From Pachypanchax playfairii (lineage: Eukaryota > Chordata > Actinopteri > Cyprinodontiformes > Aplocheilidae): a stretch of DNA of 64,000 nucleotides. The stretch spans positions 683,188 to 747,187 of the forward strand of contig SSNP01000139.1 in the NCBI GenBank assembly GCA_006937955.1, read 5' to 3'. The stretch's first letter is position 1, and each line of letters opens with the position of its first letter. Both the position numbers and the translations under genes were made by a program. The notes beneath the pieces are model-generated. The model was not told where the DNA came from. It was given only the letters and a program-made list of their open reading frames with translations, and did no database searches. Of this stretch, positions 12,331 through 24,141 are shown one piece after another.

Positions 12331-13889
12331 AAAATTAAAACCTGTGTAGGTCCATAAAAATAAGCAGCTGTCAGGTGTAAAAGATAAATTAGCTATAATA
12401 AACATTCACCATTCAGTTTTACTAAGAGATGATACTGGTAATGCACTGGACTACATTATTACTCTAAATTCATGGTGCTTTTTTGTTAGGATTTTATTTT
12501 ATCATCGTAATAGAAAATGTACAGCAAAACAAGGTGTTAATTTCTGAATAAAATATTATTTAGACTATTACTATAATTCTGTAGGCTTAAAACTGTTTTA
12601 GTCTTCCATCAATCTTTTTATTCTATTTTCAAACATGTTAGAAATGTTTTAATAAATCTAAATAAATCCCTAAGAAAGTTAGACAAACATTTTGAAAAAG
12701 AAAATGCAAAACTAAAAATTGGAAGACGAAATAAAAAAATCTTTCCATACACAAGACCATTACATTGTGTAGTTAGACAGATAAATTCAAGTGTTTTTTC
12801 TTTTGGGAACCTGCAACCTTTTCTATGCCTCGCAGCCAAGCCAAGACTTTTCTGTTGTCACTAGCCTTTAACAAAACAAATGAAGCTGGCATAGGAGCTC
12901 AGCTAATTAGAAACATTTAAAAAACTTTGTTCCTTGTCTGAATCTATCAATGCCTGTGATGTAATTACATTTTAAATAGGTTGGTGGTGATAAATTGAAT
13001 CTCTATACTGTTTTGGCCCATAGTAAACTTGATTAATCAATTTTTAATCAGACAGTGACAGATAGGTGCTTTGATGTTTCATTTAACCAAGGCTGATAGC
13101 TCAAGTCAGTTGTGTCTGTGTTAGATGAGAATTCTTCACTTTAACAGGAGACAAAGAAAAAGAGCAGTCATTTTCTAACAACATATCATCTGAAAACTCA
13201 TTGTAACACCAGTTTGAAATAATAAATACTAGTGTGACTGCAGCATTTTGTTGTTCTTTTGTTTACATTGACAAGAAAGGCTAAAAGTCTGTTTGTGTAA
13301 CATGTCGTGGACTCAAATTCACAAGACACAAGAGAATGTTTGTGGTGTGAAAAAGATTTAATAATTTCAGACAGAGTGAGACATCAGCTACACAGGATCT
13401 CTGGTCTGAAGGAATAGCTTGGTTCTGTGAGAGAGCACTGTTTAGTATGGACACTGATTTCTAGATTTGTGAATGATAACATAACTTTATTATCTTGTTC
13501 CAAATTGTTATCAACAGATGGAGGACAAGGAGTGGAGGTGGAGACAGTCTCTCTTTCTCCTTCCTTCAGGTTGAGATACAGTTGAGTGCTCAGGAGACAG
13601 GTATGTAAAGGTGAGTGGTATGTGAGAATTCTCAAGGAAGAAGAGAACAGATTTTTTGCAGAGATGACATAAACAGGGGACAAAAGGCAGTCTCGTGAGC
13701 CAATAAACAATCCAGTCCAGAGCACAATTCTAACTGTCCAATCCTCAAATCCAAAATCCAATCTGATTAATCTGTATGTTGGTCAGGTGCCTTTATGATC
13801 AATGACAATGAAAATGCCAGACTTACAAATCTGATGAGGAGAAAAGTCAAGTCAAGTTTATTTATAGAGCACTCTAACATACTGCATGA
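12331..13889. other. Spacer, nothing recognised
   Basis: Open frames on the minus strand at 12618-12839 and 13384-13761 have no recognisable domains. 13846-13876 (AAGTCAAGTCAAGTTTATTT) resembles the end of a dispersed teleost repeat. Confidence 0.4.
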
Positions 13890-14200
13890 CAGCTGACCAT
13901 ACATGTCAACCTTGAGATCTCAGAATTATGGAGACATTTATGGAGAATTAGGGAGACCGTGGTTAAATTGCATCGGGGGGTGGGGGGTGATAGTCGCGTT
14001 GCATCAGGTTGCAACATGTAATCTGTGCATGTATGACGGTCCTTCAGGTGATATTGCTATAAATAGCCGGTGGGAAACAACGTACGGCGGTAAGTGTCAG
14101 AAATCAGGAGAAATTTGGGAGAAAGTTGGCTTTGGGAGATTTTCACGAGGGGCACTGAAATTTGGGAGTCTACGGGAGAGTTGACATGTATGCAGCTGAT
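13890..14200. mobile_element. hAT-type MITE with 8-bp duplication
   Basis: Inverted ends CATACATGTCAAC (13898-13910) and GTTGACATGTATG (14180-14192) bound a 295-bp element. It is flanked by CAGCTGAC (13890-13897) and CAGCTGAT (14193-14200), seven of eight identical, the duplication length of the hAT superfamily. The interior contains GGGAG/GGAGA-rich sequence near the right end that pairs loosely with the left end. The 93-residue open frame inside is incidental. Confidence 0.75.
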
Positions 14201-15129
14201 TAAAGTGCTGAAAAGCAGAGCAGTGGCCTAGGGTGCAGAAACAGGGTTGAATTCAGAATCCAATAATCCAAGCTAATGTTGGCTTGAATGATTGGACTCG
14301 AGTGCACTGACAGAAACTCAAGTGGTGTTTTTAAGGTTTAATGTAACCAAACAAAGCACAGGTTTCTTCTGAGGAAAACTGCGATGAAAAGAGGATATTT
14401 TAGTTCAAGTTCAGAGCAGGAAAAGTCTTTCTCTTGAATTGATTTGTTTTCCATCTCCAAGCAGAATAGGAAGATGGAAGTGACCTGACATCAGACAGCT
14501 GTAGGATGACATCAACAGGAGTTCTACAGGTAAGAGATATTTCTTTTTTCCTAGGCAGTGAGGTCAAGCAAGGTAAGTATGAAAGGGATTAGCATCTTGG
14601 AGAAATGACAAGCTCCAATAACATGAGGAATAAACAGAGAACAGGGGTTAGTGATGATGTAATGAACGTGGGAGAAATAAAAACAGCATCATTCAGTTAC
14701 ACTCAAAGGATCCTCAACAATCCTCAGGATCTCACAGAACCTGTGTGAGGGTTACCAGTTTTTCCATGGCTGGACACATTTATGCCTGGTAAAGCTTTGG
14801 TTTTCCAATAAGTTTTTCAAAGAGAAAAAAGGCAGCTGGACTTCTTTTTTGTCTCTTAAAAATGTTTCACCTTTCATCTGAAAAGCTTCTTCATTTCATT
14901 ATCCAGAGATGAAAAAAAAGAAGTCCAGTTGCTCTTTATTTTTTGGAAAAACCTTTTGGAATGACATGTCCTGGACTACTGTTAATTTCTGCAAACTTCT
15001 AGCTTTGTTTTTGTTCTGTGGGGTGTCCTCCCATACAGATCATAAAAGGATATTTCCTTTCATTGGTGATTTGACTTAAATTCACCAATAAGACATTCAT
15101 GTTGGAAATTGCTGCTAATGCATCTTGTA
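14201..15129. other. Spacer with a local inverted repeat
   Basis: CAGCTGGACTTCTTTTTTGT near 14833 and AAAAAAGAAGTCCAGTTGCT near 14912 form an inverted pair about 60 bp apart around paired TTTCACCTTTCATCTGAAAA-type sequence, suggesting a small hairpin-forming repeat. No gene recognised. Confidence 0.4.
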
Positions 15130-15161
15130 TCTATCTATATATATATATATATATATATGTC
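15130..15161. repeat. TA/CTAT microsatellite
   Basis: CTATCTATATATATATAT run immediately before a LINE tail. Confidence 0.8.
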
Positions 15162-15242
15162 TGCAAGTGCAAATGAAAAGCTGAACCAGAATCAAATTCC
15201 TTGTGTGCAACATATCTTGGCCAAATAAACCTGATTCTGATT
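15162..15242 (+). mobile_element. LINE 3' tail
   Basis: AATCAAATTCCTTGTGTGCA followed by ATATCTTGGCCAAATAAACC and CTGATTCTGATTCT, a tail shared by many teleost LINE and SINE insertions (compare 3831-3866). It sits directly upstream of an internal LINE fragment on the same strand, so two independent insertions abut here. Confidence 0.65.
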
Positions 15243-15690
15243 CTTTCTGCAAGTACATTAGAAGCTTGTACAGACCTCTTTACAACCAGGCCAGAAACAC
15301 ACTCACCAAAGAAATCAGAGCAGCAACCAAGTGCTACTTTGAGAAGCTGAAAAGTCATTTCTCAGCCAATAACTCAAATTCAGCATTACAAGGCCTGAGG
15401 GACATAATCAGCTACAGAAGACCATTCACCCAATCTGCAGAGAATAGACAAAAGACAGAGTAGCTAAATATTCCCCAGTGTAGATTGAAGAACCCATCAT
15501 TCACACCCTCTAGAAGCCTTGATATCACCCATTGTTCTCCACCACCACCTCCCACCCATGGTCCCCCACCAGGTCTGAATATCTGTTTGGAGGAAGTATG
15601 TCAACTCTTTATGAGACAAAAAGCCAGGATGACTTCAGTTATGAATGATGTTTCATTTCGGCCTAAAGGTTTATGCTGAGCAGTTGGACC
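15243..15690 (+). pseudogene. LINE ORF2 fragment, linker before reverse transcriptase
   Basis: The frame starting near 15245 reads ARNTLTKEIRAATKCYFEKL then FSANNSNSALQGLRDIISY, the linker between the endonuclease and reverse-transcriptase domains in teleost L2/Rex1-type LINEs. After a stop it continues in another frame (15530-15640) with a proline-rich segment and LEEVCQLFMRQKA, the stretch just before the RT core. The catalytic RT block is missing, and the piece ends against the Tc1 element beginning at 15702. Inactive fragment. Confidence 0.7.
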
Positions 15691-15701
15691 TCATTTTTAC
15701 C

Positions 15702-16625
15702 TACTCTCACTGATCATGTTATTAGGTACACCTTGCTAGTACCGGGTTGGACCCCCTTTTGCCTTTAGAACTGCCTTAATCCTTCATGGCATAGATTCAG
15801 CAATGTACTGGAAACATTCCTCAGAGATTCTGGCCCATATTGACATGATAGGATCATGTAATTGCTGCAGATTTGTCGGCTGCACATCCATGATGCGAAT
15901 CTCCCGTTCCACCACATCCCAAAGATGCTCTATTGGATTGAGATCTGGTGACTGTGGAGGCCATTTGAGTACAGTGAACTCATTGTCATGTTCAAGAAAC
16001 CAGTCCGAGATGATTCCAGTTTTATGACATGGTGCATTATCCTGCTGAAAGTAGCCATCAGAAGTTGGGTACATTGTGGTCATAAAGGGATGAACATGGT
16101 CAGCAACAATACTCAGGTAGGCTGTGGCATTGCAACGATGCTCAATTGATACAAAGGGGCCAAAAGTGTACCAAAAAAACATCCCCCACACCATTACACC
16201 ACCACCAGCCTGAACTGTTGATACAAGGCAGGATGGATCCATGCTTTCATGTTGTTTGATGGCAAATTCTGACTCTACCATCCGACTGTCGCAGCAGAAA
16301 TCGAGACTCATCAGACCAGGCAAAATTTTTCCATCTTCTATTGTCCAATTTTGGTGAGTCTGTGAAAATTATAGCCTCAGTTTCCTGTTATTAGCTGACA
16401 GGAGTGGCTCCCGGTGTGGTCAGCCCGTTTGACACCAGCAACCATGCCACATTCAAAGTCACTTAAATCACCTTTCTTATCCATTCTGATGCTGGTATGA
16501 ACTGCAGCAGATCGTCTTGACCATGTCTACATGCCTAAATGCATCGAGTTGCCACCATGTGATTGGGTTATTTGCGTTAACGAGCAGTTGGACAAGTGTG
16601 CATAATAAAGTGGCTAGTGAGTGTA
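15702..16625 (-). mobile_element. Tc1-like transposon, internally shortened
   Basis: Ends are TACTCTCACTGATCATGTTA on the left and, read from the right, TACACTCACTAGCCACTTTA, the familiar inverted repeat of this teleost Tc1 lineage, each with the TA target. At 924 bp it is well short of an autonomous element of about 1.6 kb. The transposase N-terminal half is largely deleted: 16440-16560 keeps sequence around the initial gene region, while 16324-16430 jumps to the catalytic part. Same lineage as the element at 1-607. Confidence 0.85.
15784..16323 (-). pseudogene. Tc1-like transposase remnant, frameshifted
   Basis: A 179-residue frame with VMVWGMFF, catalytic Asp in QQDNAPCH and catalytic Glu in SPDLNPIEHLWDVVERE, ending in ISEECFQYIAESM. 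The first catalytic Asp region (WSDESRFLLR) is encoded just upstream at about 16275-16317 but in a different frame. A single base appears lost near 16260-16265 where related copies read RIW. The DNA-binding domains are deleted. Inactive. Confidence 0.85.
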
Positions 16626-18880
16626 TATTGTTGGTGCTGTTTTTTAACAGTAATATATAACTTTATAAAGGACATTTTTAAACTTATTGACAGTTGTTAC
16701 TTTAAAATATGACATGTTTTACTTGGTGATAATTTGATTGTACACATGTCATGGCAGCAAACCACTGGCGTTAGGAGCAATGAATATGATTGACCTCTAA
16801 TTTTACTCAGTCTGTGGCTACTCCTGCTCACAGAAAAGGACCCACCCTGAACCTTGTATTATCATTTAGCGTCTCTGTGAACATCTGTGAAATCTGTATG
16901 TTATTTACAAAGCTCAGATAATTTACCTTTTGTGTTGAATGTTATAATCCCTGCTTCTTAGTCAAAACCCGTTATCCAGCTCACTACACCCGTGTGATAA
17001 AACCATCAGCCCACTCACAGCTTTTAACTGTTTTTAATGACTGCATTCTTTCTAAATTGGGTGATGATTATAATTTGAGTGTTGAAGAGCTTACTAACCA
17101 TTTTGGACTCAGTGGCACCAGCCAGAATCAAACACAATAAATTATAATCAAACCTTTGGCTAAGTAAATCAACCCACATGTGAATGTAGAAACCTCAGAA
17201 ATAGTGGAAGAAGGATCATTTTTATGTCTCTTAAGAAATCTTAAAAGAATACTCACAGAAATATCAAGAAGTAGTAAAAACAGCTAAAACACCTCATGTT
17301 TCTTATCTAGTTTCCACTAACAACCATAGGTATCAGCTTCGTTTTAATGTTCTTAACACCGTTTTAAGTCCAACTAATGTATCAGATCCTGTGGTGACAC
17401 CCACCCTATGGAATAACAGTGGGTGGCTGTTTTAGTGGACAGAATTTCTGCTTTTAAATCCTTGATTTACAAGTTACATTTTTGACTAATGTTTTAAAGG
17501 AAATTGTTCTTTTACACCAACAAACAGGACAAATTTCTGCCTGGACTTACCAAAGTATCTTCTGAAAGTTTCAAACAATCTTCTTTTGTTGACTCTGGAA
17601 ACTTTGCTGCACTCGTGCTTCTGGATGCGAGTACCAGGTGTGGATTGTGACATTCTTTTAACTCAACTTGACAATGCATAGGAATTAAAGGCATAGCTTT
17701 ATAGTGGATCATCTCATACTTGACAGTACAGTATATGTACAGAGTTTATCTGTATAATTAAACATTCACTTAATGGTCTGGTGTTTGAATGTGGCAAGTG
17801 CAAAGTTGATATACACTGCAGAGGTAGAGTTAATGAGCCAATTACTCCCAGGTGTGACCTATACAGCAGCTGCAGCAGATTGCACCAGTGGGTGGGGCTT
17901 ACACCAAGCCACCCAGGACTCACCTGAAGAACAGGCTAAAAAAATGACCAGAAAGGAATTCTCTTTTAAGCTGGTCGCCAACTGCTGTAAAACAAAAAGA
18001 AGACCAGAAAGGAAAAGGGGAGGGAAGTAACAGTAAAGATAAAAAGGGGGAAGAAAAGAAAAAGGGGAGAATAGAGCAGAAAACTCTTCAAACCCTAAAA
18101 TAATTGCAAACTGCTTGGATTATCATAAAATAAATGAATTTAAGTTTTCAAAATAACAAGACTGAGGTCACTTTTTGGATGAAAATATTCAGGTAAAAAC
18201 AGCTTCTTTCAATTGAGCCTCAACACTCACAGATAAAAAAAAAACTAAATGTTTTCCTGTCATTCAGGTCTTGCAGTTCTACCTGGTAGGTTGAAGCTCA
18301 TTCACCGTTTACAGCTGGTGCTAAAAGCACCTGTTCAGTTGTTAATGGGTCAGAAAGCATGAACATGTTACAACATTCTATAGAGCAAATTATTGACTCC
18401 AATTAGACCTGTTCACACCTTGGAACATTTTAAAGGAAAAAAAGGAAATTGAACTTGACGTGTAACCTGACGATGTTTGTAATGTGTTTTCAATTTTGCT
18501 TCAATGTCTTGGAATGATTTTCATTTATTCTGTTTACAGACTTTGTTAAAAAACATGAATCATTTTAGGGTTTGCCTTATTGTGCAGCAGTTTGGTCCAA
18601 TGTGTGTGTGTTTCTTTTACAAACTGACAGTGACATTGACATCTTCACAAAAATCTTCAACACATCACTGGAGCTATGCAGTTCTGCCTCAAAAGCTACA
18701 CCATCGTTCTAGATCCCTAAAGAATTCTCCATACAGGGATTATACAAGTGCAGAGCCCTTTTCCTGACATCTGTGGTTATGAAATCCTTTTAAAAAGCTG
18801 ATATTAACCTTAAAGACCATCACATGATCCATGCTGGACCCCCTGCAGTCCACATACTGGACAAACAGATCAGTTGTTGC
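16626..18880. other. Intergenic stretch
   Basis: AT-rich, with weak purine-rich segments (18000-18075). No domain-bearing frame and no repeat termini recognised. Confidence 0.4.
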
Positions 18881-19473
18881 TTAAAGAGTCCCTTCCATTA
18901 AAAACTTTTTTTCTGAGGTTTCTGTTGAATATTTTAGCTCCACAGGTGTTCTTACCTTCATAGTGGGTGTGAAAACAGGTCAACAACTTCTCTTTCAGTT
19001 TTAATCTCTCAAACTACGCAGGTGGTGATAACACCTGAGTTCCCCCAAGTCCAAACGGCCTGTATCTGTTTCGTCACAACTCCTTTGTTTGTTAGTTTTC
19101 GGCAGCTCCCGCAGTTGAAACCACGCCTAACATGCTGCTGGCTAAAAAGCTGTTAGCATAAGACGTAAAAAACAGAAAGACACAACGTCTGATGTTGCCA
19201 TGCACAGCGGGGCAGGAAACAGTATTCTTTGCTCTCATAGGCTAGTTTGTTAGCCAATCAGAGTCCAGCAAATTCAAACAATGAATATGAACGAGCTGCT
19301 GCCGAAGTCTGATGGAAGGAGCCGGAACAACCCGAATTTTAACGCAGACAGATTGAAAGGTCTGTTAATCAGTGTTTCCTGACATTTTTTAGATATAAAA
19401 TGTTTCATATTACTGGTTAATACTGAAGAAGTAACCACAAAGTCCTGAGATGAGTATGAAATGGCCTCTTTAA
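18881..19473 (-). mobile_element. TTAA-MITE family A, copy 2
   Basis: TTAA-flanked copy in reverse orientation (18881-18884, 19470-19473). Ends TTAAAGAGTCCCTTCCATTA and ATGGCCTCTTTAA. Keeps GCCAATCAGAG (CCAAT core) and the ATGAAG/GTAAGA junction, the exon side ending at 18956 on the minus strand. Confidence 0.88.
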
Positions 19474-19999
19474 GGATGCGGTCAACACTGCGCTGCATTA
19501 CATATGACAAAGTCTTGTTTATGGACTTTTTCCAGAGCTGGCTCTTGGCTTAGGCAAGCTAGGAGATCGTCTAGGATGCCACTTGCTGGAGAGGGGGCCA
19601 CTGCAAGGTAATTACAAAAAGCAGACTTAAAATATAAATGTGTATCATAAATATACAGTTTGCTGGCCAACCTGGCACCCTTTTGTTGCACTGACTATAC
19701 TGGTGTGATTATCTGCAGCACTCAGCCTGCGACCTAATCACACCAGTGCTGATATTCGGAACAACAGCACTCCCTCTCATGTGATATTGCTTTTATACCT
19801 AAAAACTAGAACTAATTGGCCTTGTTGCCACGCTTGGTGGTGGAACCATCTGGCGTCTGCTGATTGTCACAGCTCCCTCTTTAAAGCCGACTCTCAGGAT
19901 GAGATGATGGAACACACCTGGTGCAGCACCTGCAGGAACAAAGGTGAGAAGACAACACACACGCACACAGCCCCTGACACACAACGCCATCTGCCTCAT
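19474..19999. other. Spacer, possibly degenerate LINE upstream part
   Basis: Leads into the LINE fragment at 20000. 19780-19990 may belong to the same insertion but I cannot align it to a conserved domain. Confidence 0.35.
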
Positions 20000-20290
20000 C
20001 GCAGAGGAAAATGCTCAATGCTCTAAAAGGGGTAGCAGTGGAGTTCAGGAGGAGCCCTCCACCCCTGTCGCCCATCATCATGCACAATACTGTGGTATCT
20101 ATCTTCAGGTTTCTGGAGACCATCCTCACCCAGGACATGAAATACACAGCTAACATAGACATGGTCATTAGGAAGGTCCAGCAGAGGTTGTACTTCTTGC
20201 TGCAGCTCAAGAGGTTTAACCTGCCACAGGAGCTGCTGGTGAACCTCTACAGAACCATCAAGTCTGTCCTCTGCCAGTTCATCTTTTTAT
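20000..20290 (+). pseudogene. LINE reverse transcriptase, thumb-region fragment
   Basis: The frame from 20011 contains VEFRRSPPPLSPI, then a segment corresponding to the YLG/LD motif region (FLETILTQDMKYTANIDMVI), then KVQQRLYFLLQLKRFNLPQE. This is the arrangement after the catalytic YxDD in teleost L2/Rex1-type LINEs. Catalytic motifs are absent, so this is a truncated copy. The hydrophobic extension after 20280 is not part of the domain. Confidence 0.75.
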
Positions 20291-20399
20291 TTTTATGCTG
20301 TATATGTCTGTCTATGAGCACAAGAATAAGAGTGAACTTTGTGTGTATTATTTCAGTCAATATATTAAATGGATTAATATGTGGCTGTGCTCAGTCTTG

Positions 20400-20712
20400 G
20401 AGATTAAGTGCTCTGTCATCCAGAGAGATTTTGAAGTAGAGCTGCTGCTCCTCCACATCGGAATGAGTCAGCTGAGGTTGTTTAGTTCAGGCATCTGGTT
20501 AGTATGCCTCCCCATGGAGGTCTTCCAGGCCCATCCCACTAGGAGGAGACCCCCCAGGCAGACCCAGAATTTGTTGGAGGGATTATCCTGTCTGGACATG
20601 GAACATCTGGGGATCCAACAGGAGGAGCTGGAGAGTGTCACTGGATGAGGGATGTCTGAGTTTCCCTCTTGAACCTGTTGCCCCCAAGATCCGACAACAA
20701 GATAGATGGATA
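20400..20712 (+). mobile_element. LINE 3' end with GGATGG-type tail (RTE/Rex3-like)
   Basis: Forward sequence contains GAGCTGCTGCTCCTCCACAT, GGCATCTGGTTAGTATGCCT, CCCACTAGGAGGAGACCCCC and GGATCCAACAGGAGGAGCTG and ends AAGATAGATGGATA. Translated pieces GIWLVCLPMEVFQAHPTRRR and IQQEELESVTG match the C-terminal end of a common teleost LINE (FGHLVRMP, RARPTGRRPRGRP, IPPEELDEVAG type). Frames are broken. Confidence 0.65.
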
Positions 20713-22130
20713 TATGATATGAGATTATATGGTTAACAACTATTTAAATATAACTTTAAATAGTAAGTTAAGCATTATTGTGACTGCAAAATTTAAAAAA
20801 AATGAACATAATGGAATCTTTTATTGCTTTTTTTGTGTGGATGTTAAAATGTTTTACGTTTCTCAGTACTACTCTGATATTTCTACACACATTTTCACAC
20901 TGCAGAGGTCACCGTGAACAATGATACAGCTGCTCTGTCCTATTGTTTCTGGTTCTGTTTTAGTTTTATTCACTGGGAAAAAATGAGGAATTCTCCTTAT
21001 CTTGAGGTTTTTTTATAATTGCTTTTCTTCTTTTCTGTTGCCCGTGTCTGAGAAAATGATGAAAATTCTTTAGTTAATTAAAGATGTTACAAGAAATACA
21101 TTTCTTGAACCAGAATTTTGGCTAAAATATATTCAGCTTCACAACTGGATATATTGGTTCTTGGGTATATTCAACTGGCCAGTCACTGCACTTGGTGGTC
21201 TCATGACTTTCATATTCCCCTCATAAAATAATGTCTGTATACACCCAGACCACACTGTATGTCATGATATGATTGGAAATCTTTTAACTGCACTTCTTCT
21301 ATTTTGAAATACTATAATGACTGCTCTTATTTGTGTAATTTTAGATTTGCAGGTTTTCAAACACACTTGCAGCTGCTTGTAGCTCTTTCCTCTGACCTTG
21401 TTGATATATGTTTCATGTTTTCAGGTATTTTCTAATTTTAATTTTCACACTTAAGTTCCTTATTAGTTATATTTTTCTCACGTTTTTTTTAGAGCTGTTG
21501 AACAAATAAACTTTATCATCAAACAGCACTAATCTCATAATTTCTGTCTACCCTCTTTGATGCACCTCGAGTAGCGTCTGAATGCAGGAAACGGTCTCAT
21601 GCCTTGTTGTCATGCCCACCACTGTCAGGCCTCTTTCAGGTAACTCATGATTAGAGCTTTACTTGCTGTCTGATATAACATGCCCACAATTTTATTTTGA
21701 ATTATTTCTTTCGTTCACTACACCCTGTATTTAACCTTAAAACCTCTCATCCTAACATTAATAATTAACCCCTTGTCTGATCTCTTATCCTGTCCTTAAC
21801 CCACTAGTGTATGAGTGAAACGTCAGCCGTGCATTAAACTTACATCAGACATACTGAGAATCTGGAGTAAAATGTTATTGTGCACTTCATGACTGTCCAG
21901 AAATGAGTGTAGAAGCTAATGAGTGAGAGAGAGGTGCACGGTCCTTGTGGTGCTGCATTCACTTGTACTTGGAAGTCTGAAAACTATCAATTCAAACAGC
22001 AGTTTAAGCTAAACATTTGTTTACAATTGTGTGTCTAAAATAGGGGAAACGCCTGGCGAAGCTGCTCAGATTTTAGAGGTGACACATGCTTCCTATGATG
22101 GCTCTATCACACCCTGGTTTCAATCTAATA
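20713..22130. other. Intergenic stretch
   Basis: AT-rich; no recognisable gene or repeat end. Confidence 0.4.
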
Positions 22131-22131
22131 A

Positions 22132-22177
<46 letters not shown>

Positions 22178-22467
22178 TTGTATTTCTGACCTCCTGGGGA
22201 CCCGTTTCCTGACTTTTACTATCTTTCTAGGGTCCGAGGGTTCTTGTGGGGACCGAAGCCTGGTCCCCATGGGGGGGACTCCCCTTTTTAGGGTTAGGGG
22301 TTAGGTTTATAGGTATGGTGTGAATAGAGTTTTAGTTAGTCTTAGGGTTAGTTATAGATCAGTAATGGTTAAGGTTAGGAAAAGGGTTTGGGTTAGGTAT
22401 AAATCTAGTTACTAAAATCAATGGAAGTCAATGGACGGTCCCCATAAGGATACCAAAACACACTTGT

Positions 22468-22510
<43 letters not shown>
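22131..22510. repeat. 290-bp telomere-word repeat flanked by (GT)n on both sides, copy 1
   Basis: A unit at 22174-22463 sits between (GT)n tracts at 22134-22173 and 22470-22510. It begins TTTGTATTTCTGACCTCCTG, carries GGGTTAGGGGTTAGG-type words at 22285-22400, and ends GGTCCCCATAAGGATAC. The two ends are roughly inverted (CTCCTGGGGACC and, reversed, CTTATGGGGACC). A second near-identical copy is at 54602-54960. Confidence 0.75.
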
Positions 22511-22511
<1 letters not shown>

Positions 22512-23279
22512 TTAGGGTGAAACAGTGTCTCAGCCAACGTAGGGGTGTTGCAACACCCTCATCTCCCGACTTGGAACGCATATGCAAACTGGTAGAAGAA
22601 GGCGTTGTAAAAAAGAAGCTAAATGAAACACATTGGTAGGTTGGTGATATACAGTTACATTTCCAGACGGAATATTTTACTTTTGATTATTTTGACTTAA
22701 CAAAAACCCAGATCTTGATTTAAGTTTTGAGTTTTGTTCGTTTATTCCCTATTTGTTTATAAATAAAATCAATCATTACTCAGAACATTCACGAAAGTTC
22801 CAGGTTGTACTCAAAATTGACTTTTTATGATAAAAATACTTTTGTTGCTATCTGCACTCTCCTGAAGATGGCTGATTGACAAGAAATTATTCTAACGGCA
22901 CTCAGTGATACACCCTGACATTGAGAAAAAATCATAAAAATCCACCATTTCTGTAATAACATAGGAACTGTCATCCTTCGGAGGAAATTACACCCTTCCT
23001 CTGCTGTACAACCAAGGCACTGAGGGTTTAAATTTGAGGTCAGGATGACAGTTTGTAATGCACTTTGATGAATTAAGTCAAACTGTTTTGAATGGCAAGA
23101 AGCAGTGGATGAGACCACAGTAAACTGTAGCAGTGGGGCTCACAGTTACTTTACTAAAGCTTATTTACTGGTGGAAAGTTGCAACAATAAACCTCCATCT
23201 CATGTATGTGATGCAGCTGCAAAGTGACCTGAGTGAAAGTAAAACCAAGAACATTAAACCATGTTGCTGCTACAAGAAA
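22511..23279. other. Spacer, nothing recognised
   Basis: No domain-bearing frame or repeat ends. Confidence 0.4.
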
Positions 23280-23445
23280 AATATACAGTGTAAAAAGTGT
23301 TTCCCTCATGCAGATCAGATCTCTTCTGGTGTTGCTTTTTTGTCACACTTCAATTTTTCAGATTAGCAAATACATTTCAAATCATCAGACAAAGATAACC
23401 TGAATAAATACAAACTGTATTTTCAAACTGTAGTTTCATTTAAAA
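23280..23445 (+). mobile_element. Tc1-like element, 5' end fragment
   Basis: ACAGTGTAAAAAGTGTTTCC, TTTTTTGTCACACTTCAATT, CAAATCATCAGACAAAGATA and AACTGTATTTTCAAACTG follow the order of the 5' untranslated end of the lineage seen at 11318-12330. Transposase sequence is absent, so this is a truncated end or a short deletion derivative. Confidence 0.55.
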
Positions 23446-23604
23446 AGGGTAAAAATGATCCAAATAAAGTAAAAAAAAATTCTCTTTACCAGATAATCCT
23501 GAAAGAGAAGGAAAAGTTCAGTTCTAACCAAAGGGCATCAAATACATTTATATTTTTAATGATTATTTAAACTTGTTAACTTAATATTGACACAAATTAA
23601 ACAG

Positions 23605-24141
23605 TTAAAGAGGCCATTTCACACAAATTTCATGACTTTGAGGTAATTTCTGAAGTATTAACCTGTAATATTAAACATTTTATATCTAAAAAAAACCCAT
23701 TAGGAAACACTGATGAACAGACCTTTCAATCTGTGTCAAGATTTGTCAGGCTTCAGGCTGCAACTCATTAATATTCATTATGCAAATTTGCTGGACTCAT
23801 ATTGGCTAACAAACTAGCCTATGAGAGCACGGCTTCCTGTGTCCTGCCCCGCTGCGCATGGCAACAGCACATGTAGTCGCTTCCAGTTTGATACGTCTTT
23901 ATGCTAACAGCTTTTAGCCAGCAGCATGCTAGACGTGGTTTCAACTGCGGGAGCAGATGAATACTAACGAGCAAAAGAGTGTGACGAAATACAGACTTTT
24001 CGAACTCGGGTTTGATAGTTTGAGAGATAAAAACTAAAAGAGAAGTTGTTGACCTGTTTTCACACCCACTATGAAGGTAAGAACACATGTGGAGCTAAAA
24101 TATTCAACAGAAACCTCAGAGAAACCGTTTTTAATGGAATG
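23605..24141 (+). mobile_element. TTAA-MITE family A, copy 3, right end lost
   Basis: Left end TTAAAGAGGCCATTTCACAC intact. The copy ends at TTTTTAATGGAATG, before the terminal GCCTCTTTAA. Retains the CCAAT core as ATTGGCTAAC, TACTAAC, and ATGAAG (24071-24076) followed by GTAAGA. Confidence 0.82.

Noticed and set aside
13903..14184. 93-residue frame, Gly-rich
   Set aside because: Coincides with a hAT-type MITE with visible inverted ends and 8-bp duplication.
22285..22400. TTAGGG-like words as an interstitial telomere
   Set aside because: Only a few irregular units inside a dispersed 290-bp repeat, not a tandem telomeric array.
22073..22587. Frames rich in THTHTH or VCVCVC
   Set aside because: Translations of (GT)n microsatellites.
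23819..24088. Recurrent minus-strand frames with LKPRLACCWLKAVSI across several sites (also 31559, 41456)
   Set aside because: They are reverse reads of MITE family A; recurrence reflects the repeat, and the frames differ in start, length and stops between copies.
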